In this document: positions 1 through 9,275 of the stretch, piece by piece
Layout: each line of letters starts with the position of its first letter
Numbering within the stretch: position 1 is the stretch's first letter
The notes under the pieces: generated by a model
The model's input: the letters and a program-made list of their open reading frames with translations, nothing else
What the model was told of the DNA's origin: nothing
Database searches by the model: none
Program-made: the position numbers and the translations under genes
From: Hydrogenophaga intermedia
GTDB taxonomy: Bacteria > Pseudomonadota > Gammaproteobacteria > Burkholderiales > Burkholderiaceae_C
Assembly (NCBI RefSeq): GCF_023715105.1
Contig: NZ_JAMBNO010000018.1
Coordinates: 1-64,000, forward strand
Direction: 5' to 3'
Length of the DNA stretch: 64,000 nucleotides

Positions 1-277
1 CCGCTGGCCGGGTTGGCTCAAGCGCATGGCCGACGCAAAGCTGGTGCGCTCTATGTCGCGCAAGGGGTACTCGCCAGACAACGCAGCGTGTGAAGGCTTC
101 TTCGGCCGGCTGAAGACCGAGCACTTCTATCCCCGAGACTGGCAGTCCGCCACCATCGAACAGTTCATGCAGGCCTTGGACGCCTACATTCGCTGGTACA
201 ACGAGAAGCGGATCAAGATCTCTCTGGGCTCTCTCAGTCCAGTCGAGTACCGACGCAGCCTCGGAATCGTCGCTTAA
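1..277 (+). mobile_element. IS3-family transposase (OrfB), C-terminal end only
   Basis: The reading frame is open from the first bases, so the gene starts left of the window and only about 91 C-terminal residues are visible. They match the end of the DDE integrase core of IS3-group transposases: a GYSPDNAACEGFFGRLK stretch carrying the region of the catalytic Glu, then WYNEKRIKISLGSLSPVEYR, the usual C-terminal signature. The first Asp residues of the DDE triad lie outside the window. Next to it is an HNH gene cluster disrupted at 1140, which suggests a recombination hotspot. Family assignment is from motif recognition. Whether the element is intact cannot be judged. Confidence 0.85.
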
Positions 278-438
278 CCAGTCCAAGATTTGTACCGCAC
301 CCCCCCCCTGACTTACTGGGTCACTTCTGGGTGGAAATCAACACGTGATGGTCAAGGACAAGCGGTGGGAGTCGATCGAGGCGAGCTTCTAGCCGCTGAT
401 CCGTGGCTGCCCGGCGAGCCAAGACTTGTCTAGGCTTG
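278..438. other. probable IS right end and remnant DNA
   Basis: No credible gene is seen between the transposase stop and the HNH gene. Just after the stop, a TTGTACCGC box followed by a run of nine C (about 293-309) resembles the GC-rich terminal inverted repeat of IS3-type elements. The left end is outside the window, so this cannot be confirmed. A short open stretch beginning ATGGTCAAGGAC near 348 stops after about 14 codons and may be the start of another decayed transposase. Confidence 0.35.
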
Positions 439-1008
439 TCAGGCTGTCTTTGACGCCAAGCGGGAGTGCTTTGGCAGCATCGCCCGGAGCAGTTCCATCT
501 GATCGGCCAGGATCTGCCTGTTCTGGAGGATCAGGCCTTCCTGATGGCTTGGCGCGTACGGCACGTACAGCAAGTCCCAGCCTAACTCGTCCAGCGTGTG
601 CGAACCCTTGGCTGCATTGCAGGACGAGCAACAGGCGCAGCAGTTCTGCCAAGAGTCGAGCCCGCCTTTGGACAGTGGCTTGATGTGATCTCGCGTCAGG
701 CCCCTCAATCCGACCTTGCCGCAGTACGCGCACATGTTGCGATCCCGGCGGAACAAGGCCTCATTGGTCAGCGCGATGGTCGGTTGCTTGCAGGCCTCTG
801 GTGTGCGTCCCTTGAGCACCAGGATGCTCTTCAGCTCGATCCGCGACTGCACGCCTGACTGGCGGTTCGTACCGCCCCGGAAGGCGAACTCGAAGTCTCC
901 GAAGCCGTAGGCGAACTTCCCCAGCACGTCATCAACGATGGCCTCCTGCCAGGTCAGCCAGCGTGCTGGGAACCCGGCGCTGTCGATGGCGAGAAGTAGG
1001 GGTGTCAT
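439..1008 (-). CDS. HNH endonuclease family protein, intact copy
   Basis: 189 residues. The central part carries a zinc-ribbon HNH fold: MCAYCG (about residue 92), then LTRDHIKPLSKGG with the HNH Asp-His pair, then CCACCSSCNAAKG with the second Cys pair and the final Asn. The tail (LLYVPYAPSHQEGLILQNRQILADQME) is typical of the short stand-alone HNH proteins of Burkholderiales. AAGGAGG lies five bases before the ATG, so the start is well supported. The ATG overlaps the TGA of the upstream truncated HNH gene (ATGA), so the two are read as one unit. Base composition is less GC-rich than the chromosome to the right. Function is inferred: a nuclease of unknown target, possibly mobile. Confidence 0.8.
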   Translation of the reverse strand: MTPLLLAIDSAGFPARWLTWQEAIVDDVLGKFAYGFGDFEFAFRGGTNRQSGVQSRIELKSILVLKGRTPEACKQPTIALTNEALFRRDRNMCAYCGKVGLRGLTRDHIKPLSKGGLDSWQNCCACCSSCNAAKGSHTLDELGWDLLYVPYAPSHQEGLILQNRQILADQMELLRAMLPKHSRLASKTA

Positions 1009-1517
1009 TGGGCCTCCTTGCGAACTCGTAGCGCCAACTGGTAACGTTTACGGGTTCGGTTCGAGACCCTGCGCGCCTCTCTACGAGGAGCCCACTCACT
1101 CACATCATGTACTGGTAGTGCTTTTGATCGGTATAATGAGCAGGCCGTGACCACGTTCATCCACATGTCGCGTCCGCTCTGGGCCAGCGGCACGATGTGC
1201 TCGCGCGTGAGGTCTTCCTCGTGGAAGTGGTCGCCACAGTAGGCGCACACATTGCGGTCGCGCGCGAACAGCTTGTGGTTCGTGAGCGTGGGCCGCAGGT
1301 CGAAGGGGTTGATGCGCGGCACGCCCTGGGTGCCGATGATGGAGTTGACCGTGATGATCGACTGGCGGCCGGTGATGGCGTTGTGCCCACCGTGAAAGAC
1401 CGCGATCTCGGCGCCCATCTCCCAGCGCACCTCGTCGGCCGCGTAGTGCAGCACGGCTTCTTCGAGGCTGATCCAGGACTGCGGCAGTCCCTGGGCCGAG
1501 AGCTTGAGTACCTTCAA
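1005..1517 (-). pseudogene. HNH endonuclease gene with its 3' end replaced
   Basis: Residues 1-126 are a normal member of the same HNH family as the neighbour (MKVLKLSAQGLPQSW start, FARDRNVCAYCG, EEDLTREHIVPLAQSG, MWMNVVTAC). After the Cys codon ending at 1140 the protein changes to 44 unrelated residues. The second zinc Cys (CxxC), the conserved Asn and the usual tail are gone, so the nuclease centre is incomplete. The start is TTG at 1517, with AAGGAG eight bases upstream (1523-1530 region). A much longer frame continues upstream, but it is antisense to ribF and ileS and is not coding. The junction at about 1139/1140 marks the edge of foreign DNA. Confidence 0.75.
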
Positions 1518-1594
1518 AACGGGCTCCTTCGTGCGATCAAGACACTGGAAGAACCCGGAACCCGCGAGGGGCCCGGGGCCTGCGTTTTCGTGTG

Positions 1595-1610
1595 CCAATA
1601 TAACAATCTT
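1595..1610. promoter_or_regulatory. AT-rich divergent promoter candidate
   Basis: CCAATATAACAATC is the only AT-rich spot between the HNH pseudogene (leftward) and ribF (rightward). It offers a TATAAC on the plus strand and TATATT on the minus strand. No clear -35 box is seen for either direction. Confidence 0.3.
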
Positions 1611-1676
1611 TGATGACCCATCGCGCCCATGTGGGACATGGCCCCGCGATGTGACAAAACCACCCCCGAGCGACCC

Positions 1677-2741
1677 ATGCAGATCATCCGCGGCCTCTGG
1701 AACCGCCCCCATGGCACGCCCGACGGCGTGCGCGGCTGCGCCCTCACGATTGGCAACTTCGACGGCGTTCACCGCGGCCACCAGGCCATGCTGGCCCTGC
1801 TGCAGAACGAGGCCCGCCACCGCGGCGTGCCCAGCTGCGTGATGACCTTCGAGCCGCACCCGCGCGACCATTTCGCGGCGGTGCACCGCAAGCCCGAACT
1901 CGCGCCCGCGCGCATCGCCACGCTGCGCGACAAGCTGGAGGAGTTGGCCCGCTGCGGCGTCGACCGCTGCGTCATCCTGCCCTTCAACGAGCGCCTGGCA
2001 GCGCAGAGCGCCACCTCGTTCATCGAGGACACGCTGGTGGGCGCGCTGGGGGTGAAGTACGTGCTGGTGGGCGACGACTTCCGCTTCGGTGCACAGCGAA
2101 AGGGCGACTACGCCATGCTCGACGCCGCTGGCGCGCGCCTGGGCTTCGACGTGGCGCGCATGCAGAGCTACGAGGTGCACGGCCTGCGCGTGTCGAGCTC
2201 GGCCGTGCGCGAGGCCCTGGCGCAAGGGCGCATGGGCGATGCTGCCGCCCTGCTGGGCCGGCCCTACGCCATCAGCGGCCACGTGGTGCACGGTCGCAAG
2301 CTCGGGCGCGCGCTGGCCGAATCGGCGCCCGGCAAAGGCGACGGTTTTCGCACCCTCAACCTGCGCTTTGCGCACTGGAAGCCCGCGGCCAGCGGGATCT
2401 TCGCGGTGTGGGTGCACGGGCTGTGGCACGAGCCCCTGCCCGGCGTGGCCAACCTGGGCGTGCGGCCCTCGCTCGACCCGAACGACGTCAACGGCGGGCG
2501 TGTGCTGCTCGAAACCCATTGCCTCGAGTGGCCGGCGGGCCTGGCGGCCAGCCTGCCCGGCGGGGAGGCCTACGGTAAAATCGTGCGCGTGGAACTGCTG
2601 CACAAACTGCACGACGAGCTCAAGTACGACGGCCTGGACGCCCTCACACAGGGGATCGCCAAGGACGTCGCCGACGCGCGTGCCTTCTTCGAGGCCATGC
2701 ACGGCCGCACGCACCGGCAGACCACCCGCGACCGAATTTGA
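1677..2741 (+). CDS. ribF: bifunctional riboflavin kinase / FAD synthetase
   Basis: 354 residues. It makes FMN from riboflavin and ATP, then FAD from FMN and ATP. The N-terminal adenylyltransferase domain shows TIGNFDGVHRGH (residues 24-35) and, near residue 160, the VSSSAVREAL nucleotide-binding motif. The C-terminal flavokinase domain begins about residue 185. Its usual FPTANL signature reads FRTLNL here and is preceded by a short extra loop (about residues 213-222), so it deviates from the textbook motif. The start MQIIRGLW is chosen over the upstream in-frame ATG at 1629 because family members begin near this point. It is followed by ileS and lspA, a classic proteobacterial order. Confidence 0.95.
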   Translation: MQIIRGLWNRPHGTPDGVRGCALTIGNFDGVHRGHQAMLALLQNEARHRGVPSCVMTFEPHPRDHFAAVHRKPELAPARIATLRDKLEELARCGVDRCVILPFNERLAAQSATSFIEDTLVGALGVKYVLVGDDFRFGAQRKGDYAMLDAAGARLGFDVARMQSYEVHGLRVSSSAVREALAQGRMGDAAALLGRPYAISGHVVHGRKLGRALAESAPGKGDGFRTLNLRFAHWKPAASGIFAVWVHGLWHEPLPGVANLGVRPSLDPNDVNGGRVLLETHCLEWPAGLAASLPGGEAYGKIVRVELLHKLHDELKYDGLDALTQGIAKDVADARAFFEAMHGRTHRQTTRDRI

Positions 2742-2765
2742 CGGGCCCCGGCCCCGCTCGCCGCC

Positions 2766-2844
2766 CTTCGACAAGCTCAGGGCGAACGGCTGCTGAACCT
2801 CTCGCACACGCGCTCCTCCCCCGCTCGGGCTGAGCTTGTCGAAG
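2766..2844. repeat. 15-bp perfect inverted repeat between ribF and ileS
   Basis: CTTCGACAAGCTCAG (2766-2780) and its exact reverse complement CTGAGCTTGTCGAAG (2830-2844) flank a 49-base spacer. This TTCGACAAGCTCAG sequence is a dispersed intergenic repeat seen in many GC-rich proteobacteria. Here it could form a large hairpin in the ribF-ileS messenger. Confidence 0.75.
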
Positions 2845-2861
2845 CCAACACGCGAACCACC

Positions 2862-5726
2862 ATGTCCGAGACGAAGAACGCCTACCCCGTCAACCTGCTC
2901 GACACGCCCTTCCCCATGCGCGGCGACCTGCCCAAGCGCGAACCGGGCTGGGTGAAGCAATGGAACGACGAGGGCCTGTACCAGCGTCTGCGCGATGCGC
3001 GCCGCGGCGCGCCCCTGTTCGTGCTGCACGACGGCCCGCCCTACGCCAACGGCCAGATCCACATGGGCCACGCGGTGAACAAGGTGCTCAAGGACATGAT
3101 CGTCAAAAGCCGACAGCTCGCCGGCTTCGACGCGCAATACATCCCGGGCTGGGATTGCCACGGCCTGCCGATCGAGAACGCGATCGAGAAGAAGCACGGG
3201 CGCCACCTGAGCCGCGACGACATGCAGGCGAAAAGCCGCGCCTACGCCACCGAGCAGATCGGCCAGCAGCGCGAGGACTTCAAACGCCTGGGCGTGCTCG
3301 GCGACTGGGAGCGCCCGTACCTGACGATGGCGCCCGGCAACGAGGCCGGCGAGATCCGCGCCTTCAAGCGCGTCATCGAGCGTGGCTTCGTCTACCGTGG
3401 CCTGAAACCCGTGTACTGGTGCTTCGACTGCGGCAGCTCGCTCGCGGAGTTCGAGATCGAGTACGCCGACAAGGCCAGCGACACGCTGGACGTGGCGTTC
3501 GAGACGGACGACGCGGCCAAGCTCGCGGCCGCCTTCGGCCTACCCGCCCTGCCCGCGGGCAAGAGCGGCTTCGCTGTCATCTGGACCACCACCGCCTGGA
3601 CGATTCCCGCCAACCAGGCGCTCAACGCCCACCCCGAACTCAACTACGCCCTGGTCGACACGCCCAAGGGTTGCCTGGTGCTGGCCGAGACGCTGGTGGT
3701 GAAATGCCTGGAGCGCTTCGGCCTCGAGGGCAAGGTCATCGCCACCGCCCTGGGCGAGAAGCTCGGCGGCCTGAATTTCCGCCACCCGCTGTACGACGCC
3801 GACAAGGGTTACCGGCGCCTGTCGCCCGTGTTCCTGGCCGACTACGTGAGCGACAGCGACGGCACCGGCATCGTGCACTCCTCGCCCGCCTACGGCCTGG
3901 ACGACTTCAACTCCTGCATCGCCAATGGCTTCACCGTTGACCAGGTGCTCAACCCGGTGCAGGGCAACGGCGTCTACGCGGCCGATTTCCCGCTCTTCGG
4001 CGGCCAGCACATCTGGAAGGCCGTGCCCGTGATCATCGCGGCGCTCAAGGCCGCAGGCCGGTTGATGAGCACCGTGGGCATCACCCACAGCTACCCGCAC
4101 TGCTGGCGCCACAAGTCGCCGGTGATCTACCGCGCCGCCGCGCAGTGGTTCATCCGCATGGACGAAGGCGAGGGCGTGTTCACCAAGGACAAGGCGCCCA
4201 AGACCTTGCGCCAGCTGGCGCTCGATGCCATCGAACAGACCGGCTTCTACCCCGAGAACGGCCGTGCCCGCCTGCGCGACATGATCGCCAACCGGCCCGA
4301 CTGGTGCATCTCGCGCCAGCGCAGCTGGGGCGTGCCGATCCCGTTCTTCCTGCACAAGGCCACGGGCGAGCTGCACCCGCGCACCATGGAGATCCTCGAC
4401 CAGGCCGCCGACATCGTCGAGAAAGGCGGCATCGAGGCCTGGAGCCGCGTGACGGCCGAAGAGATTCTTGGCGCCGAAGACGCGCCCCACTACGACAAGA
4501 GCAGCGACATCCTGGAGGTCTGGTTCGACTCGGGCTCCACCTTCTGGCACGTGCTCAACAGGCAGGAAGGCAGCCACGCCCACGCTTACCCCAATGGCGC
4601 TTGCCACTCGCAAGGTCCAGAGGCCGACCTCTACCTCGAAGGTCACGACCAGCACCGCGGCTGGTTCCACAGCTCGCTGCTGCTGGGCTGCGCCATCTTC
4701 GACCGCGCGCCCTACCGCGGCCTGCTCACGCACGGCTTCACGGTCGACAGCCAGGGCCGCAAGATGAGCAAGTCGCTCGGCAACGGCATCGACCCGCAAG
4801 AGGTCAACAAGAAGCTCGGCGCCGAGATCATCCGCCTGTGGGTGGCCGCGAGCGACTATTCCGGCGACATCGCGGGCGACGACAAGATCCTCGCGCGCGT
4901 GGTCGACGCCTACCGCCGCATCCGCAACACGCTGCGTTTCCTGCTCGCCAACCTGAGCGATTTCGACGCTGCGCAGCACGCGGTGCCGCTGGGCGAACTG
5001 CTCGAGATCGACCGCTGGGTGCTGGCGCGCACGGCGCAGTTCCAGGCCGAGGTGCTGGCGCACTACGAGCGCTACGAGTTCCACCCGGTGGTGGCCAAGC
5101 TGCAGGTGTTCTGCTCCGAAGACCTCGGTGCGTTCTACCTTGACGTGCTGAAGGACCGGCTCTACACCACCGCGCCCGCCAGCCACGCGCGCCGCAGCGC
5201 CCAGACCGCGCTGCACCACATTGCCCACGCCATGCTGCGCTGGATGGCCCCCTTCATGAGCTTCACCGCCGAAGAGGCGTGGCCCGTGCTGGCTGGGGCG
5301 CAGAACCGCGGTTCGATCTTCTTCGAGACCTGGGCCGACCTGCCGCCGGCCGAGGAAGGCCTGCTCGCCAAGTGGGCGCGCATCGGGGAGATCCGCGCCC
5401 TGGCCAACAAGGAAATCGAGGCGGTGCGCACGCAGGGGGCGGTGGGTTCGTCGCTGCAGGCGCTGCTCACCATCGCCGCACCGGCCGACGACGCCGCCCT
5501 GCTGCGCTCGCTCGGCGACGACCTGCGCTTCGTCACCATCACCTCGGCCGCCACGGTGGTCGACGGCGACGCGTTGACGGTGACGGTCACGCCCGCCAGC
5601 GCCGCCAAGTGCGAACGCTGCTGGCACTACCGCGACGACGTGGGCCACGACCCGGCGCACCCGACGATCTGTGGCCGCTGCACCAGCAACCTGTTCGGCG
5701 CGGGCGAAGCGCGCACGGCGGCCTGA
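2862..5726 (+). CDS. ileS: isoleucyl-tRNA synthetase
   Basis: 954 residues, the normal bacterial length. It charges tRNA-Ile in the cytoplasm. The class I signature appears as [16 protein letters not shown] (HIGH-type, about residues 58-73), and KMSKSLGNG lies near residue 635. The central editing domain is present, with [14 protein letters not shown]. The C-terminal zinc finger is intact ([10 protein letters not shown] and CGRCTSN). The TGA stop shares one base with the lspA ATG, so the two are translationally coupled. Confidence 0.98.
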   Translation: MSETKNAYPVNLLDTPFPMRGDLPKREPGWVKQWNDEGLYQRLRDARRGAPLFVLHDGPPYANGQIHMGHAVNKVLKDMIVKSRQLAGFDAQYIPGWDCHGLPIENAIEKKHGRHLSRDDMQAKSRAYATEQIGQQREDFKRLGVLGDWERPYLTMAPGNEAGEIRAFKRVIERGFVYRGLKPVYWCFDCGSSLAEFEIEYADKASDTLDVAFETDDAAKLAAAFGLPALPAGKSGFAVIWTTTAWTIPANQALNAHPELNYALVDTPKGCLVLAETLVVKCLERFGLEGKVIATALGEKLGGLNFRHPLYDADKGYRRLSPVFLADYVSDSDGTGIVHSSPAYGLDDFNSCIANGFTVDQVLNPVQGNGVYAADFPLFGGQHIWKAVPVIIAALKAAGRLMSTVGITHSYPHCWRHKSPVIYRAAAQWFIRMDEGEGVFTKDKAPKTLRQLALDAIEQTGFYPENGRARLRDMIANRPDWCISRQRSWGVPIPFFLHKATGELHPRTMEILDQAADIVEKGGIEAWSRVTAEEILGAEDAPHYDKSSDILEVWFDSGSTFWHVLNRQEGSHAHAYPNGACHSQGPEADLYLEGHDQHRGWFHSSLLLGCAIFDRAPYRGLLTHGFTVDSQGRKMSKSLGNGIDPQEVNKKLGAEIIRLWVAASDYSGDIAGDDKILARVVDAYRRIRNTLRFLLANLSDFDAAQHAVPLGELLEIDRWVLARTAQFQAEVLAHYERYEFHPVVAKLQVFCSEDLGAFYLDVLKDRLYTTAPASHARRSAQTALHHIAHAMLRWMAPFMSFTAEEAWPVLAGAQNRGSIFFETWADLPPAEEGLLAKWARIGEIRALANKEIEAVRTQGAVGSSLQALLTIAAPADDAALLRSLGDDLRFVTITSAATVVDGDALTVTVTPASAAKCERCWHYRDDVGHDPAHPTICGRCTSNLFGAGEARTAA

Positions 5727-6241
5727 TGGCGCGCACCGGCCTGCGCGAGATCGCGCCCTGGCTCGGGTTGGCAGGCCTGGCCTTCGTGCTGGACCAGCTC
5801 ACCAAGTGGCTCATCCTCGCGAGTTTCGCGCTCGGCGACAGCGTGACCGTGACGTCGTTCTTCAACGTGGTTCGGGTGCACAACCCGGGGGCGGCCTTCT
5901 CCTTCCTCGCGGGCGCGGGCGGCTGGCAGCGCTGGTTTTTCACCGCCATCGGCGTCGCGGCCTCGGTGTTCATCGTCTGGATGCTGCGCAGCCACCCGGG
6001 GCAACGCCTGTTCAGCTTCTCGCTGGCCTGCATCCTGGGTGGCGCGCTCGGCAACGTGCTCGACCGCCTGGTGCATGGCTACGTGGTCGACTGGCTCGAT
6101 TTCCACTGGGGCTTTCTGGCCGGGCTGTTCCCGGGTGGGCATTTCCCCGCCTTCAACCTGGCCGACACCTTCATCTCCATCGGCGCGGCCTGCCTGATCC
6201 TCGACGAACTGCTGCGCCTGCGCAAACCGCGCCCGGCCTGA
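5726..6241 (+). CDS. lspA: signal peptidase II (prolipoprotein signal peptidase)
   Basis: 171 residues, an inner-membrane aspartyl protease that removes the signal peptide of lipid-modified prolipoproteins. Four hydrophobic segments are visible. The family blocks are [36 protein letters not shown] and [11 protein letters not shown]; the two catalytic Asp residues are in the last two. It follows ileS with a TGATG overlap. The ispH/fkpB genes that often come next in this operon are absent, and an aminotransferase follows instead. Confidence 0.96.
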   Translation: MARTGLREIAPWLGLAGLAFVLDQLTKWLILASFALGDSVTVTSFFNVVRVHNPGAAFSFLAGAGGWQRWFFTAIGVAASVFIVWMLRSHPGQRLFSFSLACILGGALGNVLDRLVHGYVVDWLDFHWGFLAGLFPGGHFPAFNLADTFISIGAACLILDELLRLRKPRPA

Positions 6242-6321
6242 CAAAGTCCGCGAGCCGTGCAATGGCGCGGCCGCGATGCCAGAATGGCCGGCCCGAAGCC
6301 CGCCCTTGTGAGGAGACAGCC

Positions 6322-7473
6322 ATGCCCGGCCTGCTGCCCGACGTCGATCCCGACGGCCTGTACGAGTTCTCCGTGGTCTACACCGACCGCGCGCTCAACC
6401 ACATGTCCAAGCGCTTCCAGGGCGTCATGACCGGCATCTCGGCCATGCTCAAGCGCGTGTACGGCGCCCACTCGGCGGTGCTGGTGCCCGGCAGCGGCAC
6501 CTTCGGCATGGAATCGGTGGCGCGCCAGTTCGCGCACGGCAAGCACGTCCTCGTCATCCGCAACGGCTGGTTCAGCTACCGCTGGACGCAGATCTTCGAC
6601 ATGGGGTCCATCCCCGCGAGCCACACGGTTCTGAAGGCGCGGCCCCAGCACAAGGGCGCGCAGGCCCCGTGGGCGCCGGCGCCGATCGACGAGGTGGTCG
6701 CCACCATCGCGCGTGAGAAGCCCGCGCTGGTGTTTGCGCCGCACGTGGAAACCGCTGCCGGCATGATCCTGCCGGACAACTACCTCAAGGCCGTGGCCGA
6801 CGCGGTGCACGCGGTGGGTGGCCTGTTCGTGCTCGACTGCATCGCCTCCGGTGCCATGTGGGTGGACATGAAGGCCACCGGCGTCGACATCCTCATCAGC
6901 GCGCCGCAGAAAGGCTGGAGCAGCTCGCCCTGCTGCGCGATGGTGATGCTCAGCGAGCGCGCCCGCACTGCCATCGATGCCACGCAGAGCACCACTTTCG
7001 CGATGGACCTCAAGAAGTGGCTGCAGATCATGGAGACCTACGAAGGCGGCGGCCACGCCTACCACACGACCTTGCCCACCGACGCGCTGGCGCGCCTGCA
7101 CGCCACGATGCTCGAGACCGAGGCCTACGGCTTCGACCGCGTGCGCCAGGAGCAGATCGCGCTGGGCCAGGCGGTGCGTGCCCTGGTGGAGCGCCACGGT
7201 TTCGCCAGCGTGGCGGCCGAGGGCTTCAAGGCCCCGGGCGTGGTGGTGAGCCACACCACCGATGCCGAGGTGCAGTCCAGCAAGGCCTTCCTGGCCCTGG
7301 GCCTGCAAACGGCGGCTGGCGTGCCCCTGCAATGCGACGAAGGCCCCGACTTCAAGACCTTCCGCCTGGGCCTGTTCGGCCTCGACAAATGGCACGACGT
7401 GCCCGCCACGGTGGCGCGGCTGGAGGTCGCGCTGCGGCAAGTGGCGCCGTTGCAGGAAGCGCGGGCGGCTTGA
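6322..7473 (+). CDS. class V aminotransferase, alanine-glyoxylate type
   Basis: 383 residues of a PLP-dependent fold type I enzyme. The cofactor lysine is in SAPQKGWSSSP (about residue 196), preceded by LDCIASGAMWVDM with the PLP-ring Asp. The N-terminal LVPGSGTFGMESVARQF resembles alanine-glyoxylate and serine-glyoxylate aminotransferases. The ATG at 6322 is preceded by AGGAGA at 6311-6316. The exact amino donor is not fixed by sequence; alanine:glyoxylate or serine:pyruvate are the likely options. It ends about 110 bases before hipB. Confidence 0.85.
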   Translation: MPGLLPDVDPDGLYEFSVVYTDRALNHMSKRFQGVMTGISAMLKRVYGAHSAVLVPGSGTFGMESVARQFAHGKHVLVIRNGWFSYRWTQIFDMGSIPASHTVLKARPQHKGAQAPWAPAPIDEVVATIAREKPALVFAPHVETAAGMILPDNYLKAVADAVHAVGGLFVLDCIASGAMWVDMKATGVDILISAPQKGWSSSPCCAMVMLSERARTAIDATQSTTFAMDLKKWLQIMETYEGGGHAYHTTLPTDALARLHATMLETEAYGFDRVRQEQIALGQAVRALVERHGFASVAAEGFKAPGVVVSHTTDAEVQSSKAFLALGLQTAAGVPLQCDEGPDFKTFRLGLFGLDKWHDVPATVARLEVALRQVAPLQEARAA

Positions 7474-7482
7474 TCCAGCCCG

Positions 7483-7510
7483 CTCCGATCATGCAAAACC
7501 ATGATCGGAG
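7483..7510. promoter_or_regulatory. operator-like palindrome 1 upstream of hipB
   Basis: CTCCGATCATG (7483-7493) and CATGATCGGAG (7500-7510) form a perfect 11-bp inverted repeat around a six-base spacer, with core CATG-N6-CATG. There is no T-run after it, so an operator is more likely than a terminator. HipB-type antitoxins bind such palindromes to repress their own operon. Confidence 0.55.
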
Positions 7511-7540
7511 TCGAAAATCATAGTCAACTTTTATCAGTAA

Positions 7541-7556
7541 GCATGATTTACCATGC
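7541..7556. promoter_or_regulatory. operator-like palindrome 2 upstream of hipB
   Basis: GCATG-ATTTAC-CATGC repeats the CATG-N6-CATG core of the palindrome at 7483-7510. The two centres are 52 bp apart, about five helical turns, so two bound dimers would lie on the same DNA face. The AT-rich interval between them (7516-7550) is the likely hipBA promoter. An isolated CATG half-site follows at 7568-7571. Confidence 0.5.
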
Positions 7557-7584
7557 TAGCGTTCGATCATGAAAGGAAACTTTT

Positions 7585-7929
7585 ATGAAAACGCTGGCAG
7601 AACTGGGCCGTGCCCTCGATGAAGCCCGTCGCCGAAAGGGGCTGAGCAACAAGGAGTTGGCCGAGCGCGTCGGCCTCACGCCCTTGACGGTGGGCCACGT
7701 GCTGAACGGCAAGTCGGCTGTGCGCGCCACCAACCTCATGGCCATGGCCGACGAACTCGATCTGGCGCTCGTCCTGCTGCCCAAGGCCATGGCCGAAGCG
7801 GTCGAGCAGGCGCCGCCCCCGGCTGTGCCGGGCTACATGAGCCCGCTGGAGCGCGTGCTGCAGCCATTGAACGACGACCGCGCAGGCCACCCGGCACGCA
7901 GCGCCAAGCCCGGGGAACAAAGCCGATGA
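7585..7929 (+). CDS. hipB: HipB-type antitoxin, XRE-family helix-turn-helix repressor
   Basis: 114 residues. A Cro/C1-type helix-turn-helix covers about residues 5-60, with LGRALDEARRRKGLSNKELAERVGLTPLTVGHVLNGKS; the tail is Pro/Ala-rich. AAGGA lies shortly before the ATG. Its stop overlaps the next start (ATGA), the usual arrangement for an antitoxin that must be made with its toxin. It is expected to bind DNA upstream and to sequester the HipA-like kinase. Identity as HipB is inferred from the partner gene and fold. Confidence 0.85.
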   Translation: MKTLAELGRALDEARRRKGLSNKELAERVGLTPLTVGHVLNGKSAVRATNLMAMADELDLALVLLPKAMAEAVEQAPPPAVPGYMSPLERVLQPLNDDRAGHPARSAKPGEQSR

Positions 7930-9245
7930 GGTACCGCGCGCTGCGCATCGCCATCGGGGAGCGGCATTGCGGGCTGTTGTTCCAGTATGGGCAGGGCCAC
8001 TCGGCGCTGATGCGCTTCGTGCCGGACCGTGACTTCTGGCTGGACCCGGGGGCACCCGTGGTGTCGTGGGCGGTTCGCGCCAGCGACGAACGCGATCGCG
8101 AACGGCTCCTGGCGCACGCCGCCGATCACCCGTTCTTCCAGGGCAGTGGCGAGCGCCTGCCGCCCTTCTTCCAGAACCTGCTGCCCGAAGGGCCCTTGCG
8201 CAAGCACCTGGAGCAACTGCGCGGATGCCCCCCGGACGACCACATGGAGATCCTTGCCATGTGCGGCACGGACCTGCCAGGCAATGTGTATGCCTCACCC
8301 GCGCCCGAAGACCGCGAGGCCGTAGCCAGGGTGGTCACCCAGGGGCACGACGCGCTGGAGATGACCGTGATCGAAGCCCCGGTGGCGGGTGCAACCTCCC
8401 TGTCCGGCATCCAGCCCAAACTCGGTCTGGTCGAGCACGGTGGACGTTACGTTGCCCGCACGCGGGATTCGCGCAGCAGCACCCACATCATTGCCAAGCT
8501 GCCGGCCAACGGGTATCCGCTGCTGCCGGAGGTGGAGGCGTTGTCACTTCGCCTGGCCCGCGCGGCCGGCGTGAACACCTGCGACGCCGAACTGCGCCCG
8601 ATGTCGGACATCGTTGCGCATGACCAGCCGTTCGCCCTGGACCCCGAGCACCGTTTCCTCGCCGTGCGCCGCTTCGACCGCGGGCCGGGCGGGCACATCC
8701 ACTGCGAGGACTTCGCGCAGATCCTGGGGCTGGACCCGGAGAACAAATACACGGACCGCGAAGGCCGGGCGAACTACGCGTCCGTGCTGTTGACACTGCA
8801 CGCCGCCATGGGCATTGCCGACGCAGCCGGCGCTCACGAGGTGATGCGACGCCTCATGGTCAACGAGATGCTGGGCAACTACGACGCCCACCTCAAGAAC
8901 GTCGGCGTGCTGTACCCGGACGGCGTCACGCCGGTGCTGTCCCCCGCGTACGACGTGGTGGCCTACGCGGCTTACCTCGGTGGTCGCGGGCATGCGCTGA
9001 GGTTTCACCCGGGCGCGCCCGAGCGTGCGCAGATCACGCCCGCACTGGTGCGCGATCTCTGCAATCGGGTGGGCCTGGTGGAAACCAAGGTCAAGGCCGT
9101 GCTGGCCGACGCGGTGGAACGCGCCAGAACGCTCTGGCCCGCGATGATCGAGGACAGTGCCCTCACCGACGCGCAGCGCTCGCGGCTGCTCGAACACTTT
9201 CATCAGGTGCCGGCGGTGCAGGCACAGGCGCGTCGCACCCGATGA
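7926..9245 (+). CDS. hipA: HipA-type serine/threonine kinase toxin
   Basis: 439 residues, the usual HipA length. The N-terminal HipA_N subdomain ends near residue 130. The ATP-binding loop shows SLSGIQPKL (about residue 160). The catalytic stretch is NEMLGNYDAHLKN, the HipA form of the kinase DxxxxN loop, followed by LSPAYDVVAYAA with the metal-binding Asp. All key residues look intact. Classical HipA phosphorylates GltX and triggers growth arrest; a gltX gene lies about 45 kb away at 54107-55489. Whether this homologue shares that target is not known. Confidence 0.9.
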   Translation: MRYRALRIAIGERHCGLLFQYGQGHSALMRFVPDRDFWLDPGAPVVSWAVRASDERDRERLLAHAADHPFFQGSGERLPPFFQNLLPEGPLRKHLEQLRGCPPDDHMEILAMCGTDLPGNVYASPAPEDREAVARVVTQGHDALEMTVIEAPVAGATSLSGIQPKLGLVEHGGRYVARTRDSRSSTHIIAKLPANGYPLLPEVEALSLRLARAAGVNTCDAELRPMSDIVAHDQPFALDPEHRFLAVRRFDRGPGGHIHCEDFAQILGLDPENKYTDREGRANYASVLLTLHAAMGIADAAGAHEVMRRLMVNEMLGNYDAHLKNVGVLYPDGVTPVLSPAYDVVAYAAYLGGRGHALRFHPGAPERAQITPALVRDLCNRVGLVETKVKAVLADAVERARTLWPAMIEDSALTDAQRSRLLEHFHQVPAVQAQARRTR

Positions 9246-9275
9246 GGCGCTGAAACGCCGCCCGGCCCGCCGCGG

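Noticed and set aside
1597..1676. FMN riboswitch upstream of ribF
   Set aside because: The gap is short and has none of the conserved RFN-element blocks.
1005..3206. 733-codon open frame on the minus strand
   Set aside because: Only its last 170 codons (from 1517) are HNH-like. The rest is antisense to ribF and ileS, whose protein motifs are unmistakable; long antisense frames are expected in such GC-rich DNA.
3540..5660. 706-codon antisense frame across ileS
   Set aside because: Composition is the His/Val/Gln-rich type typical of antisense to GC-rich genes; no domain is recognisable and there is no ribosome-binding site.
7483..7510. Terminator of the aminotransferase gene
   Set aside because: The stem is perfect but no T-run follows on the plus strand, and the core recurs at 7541-7556, so an operator fits better.
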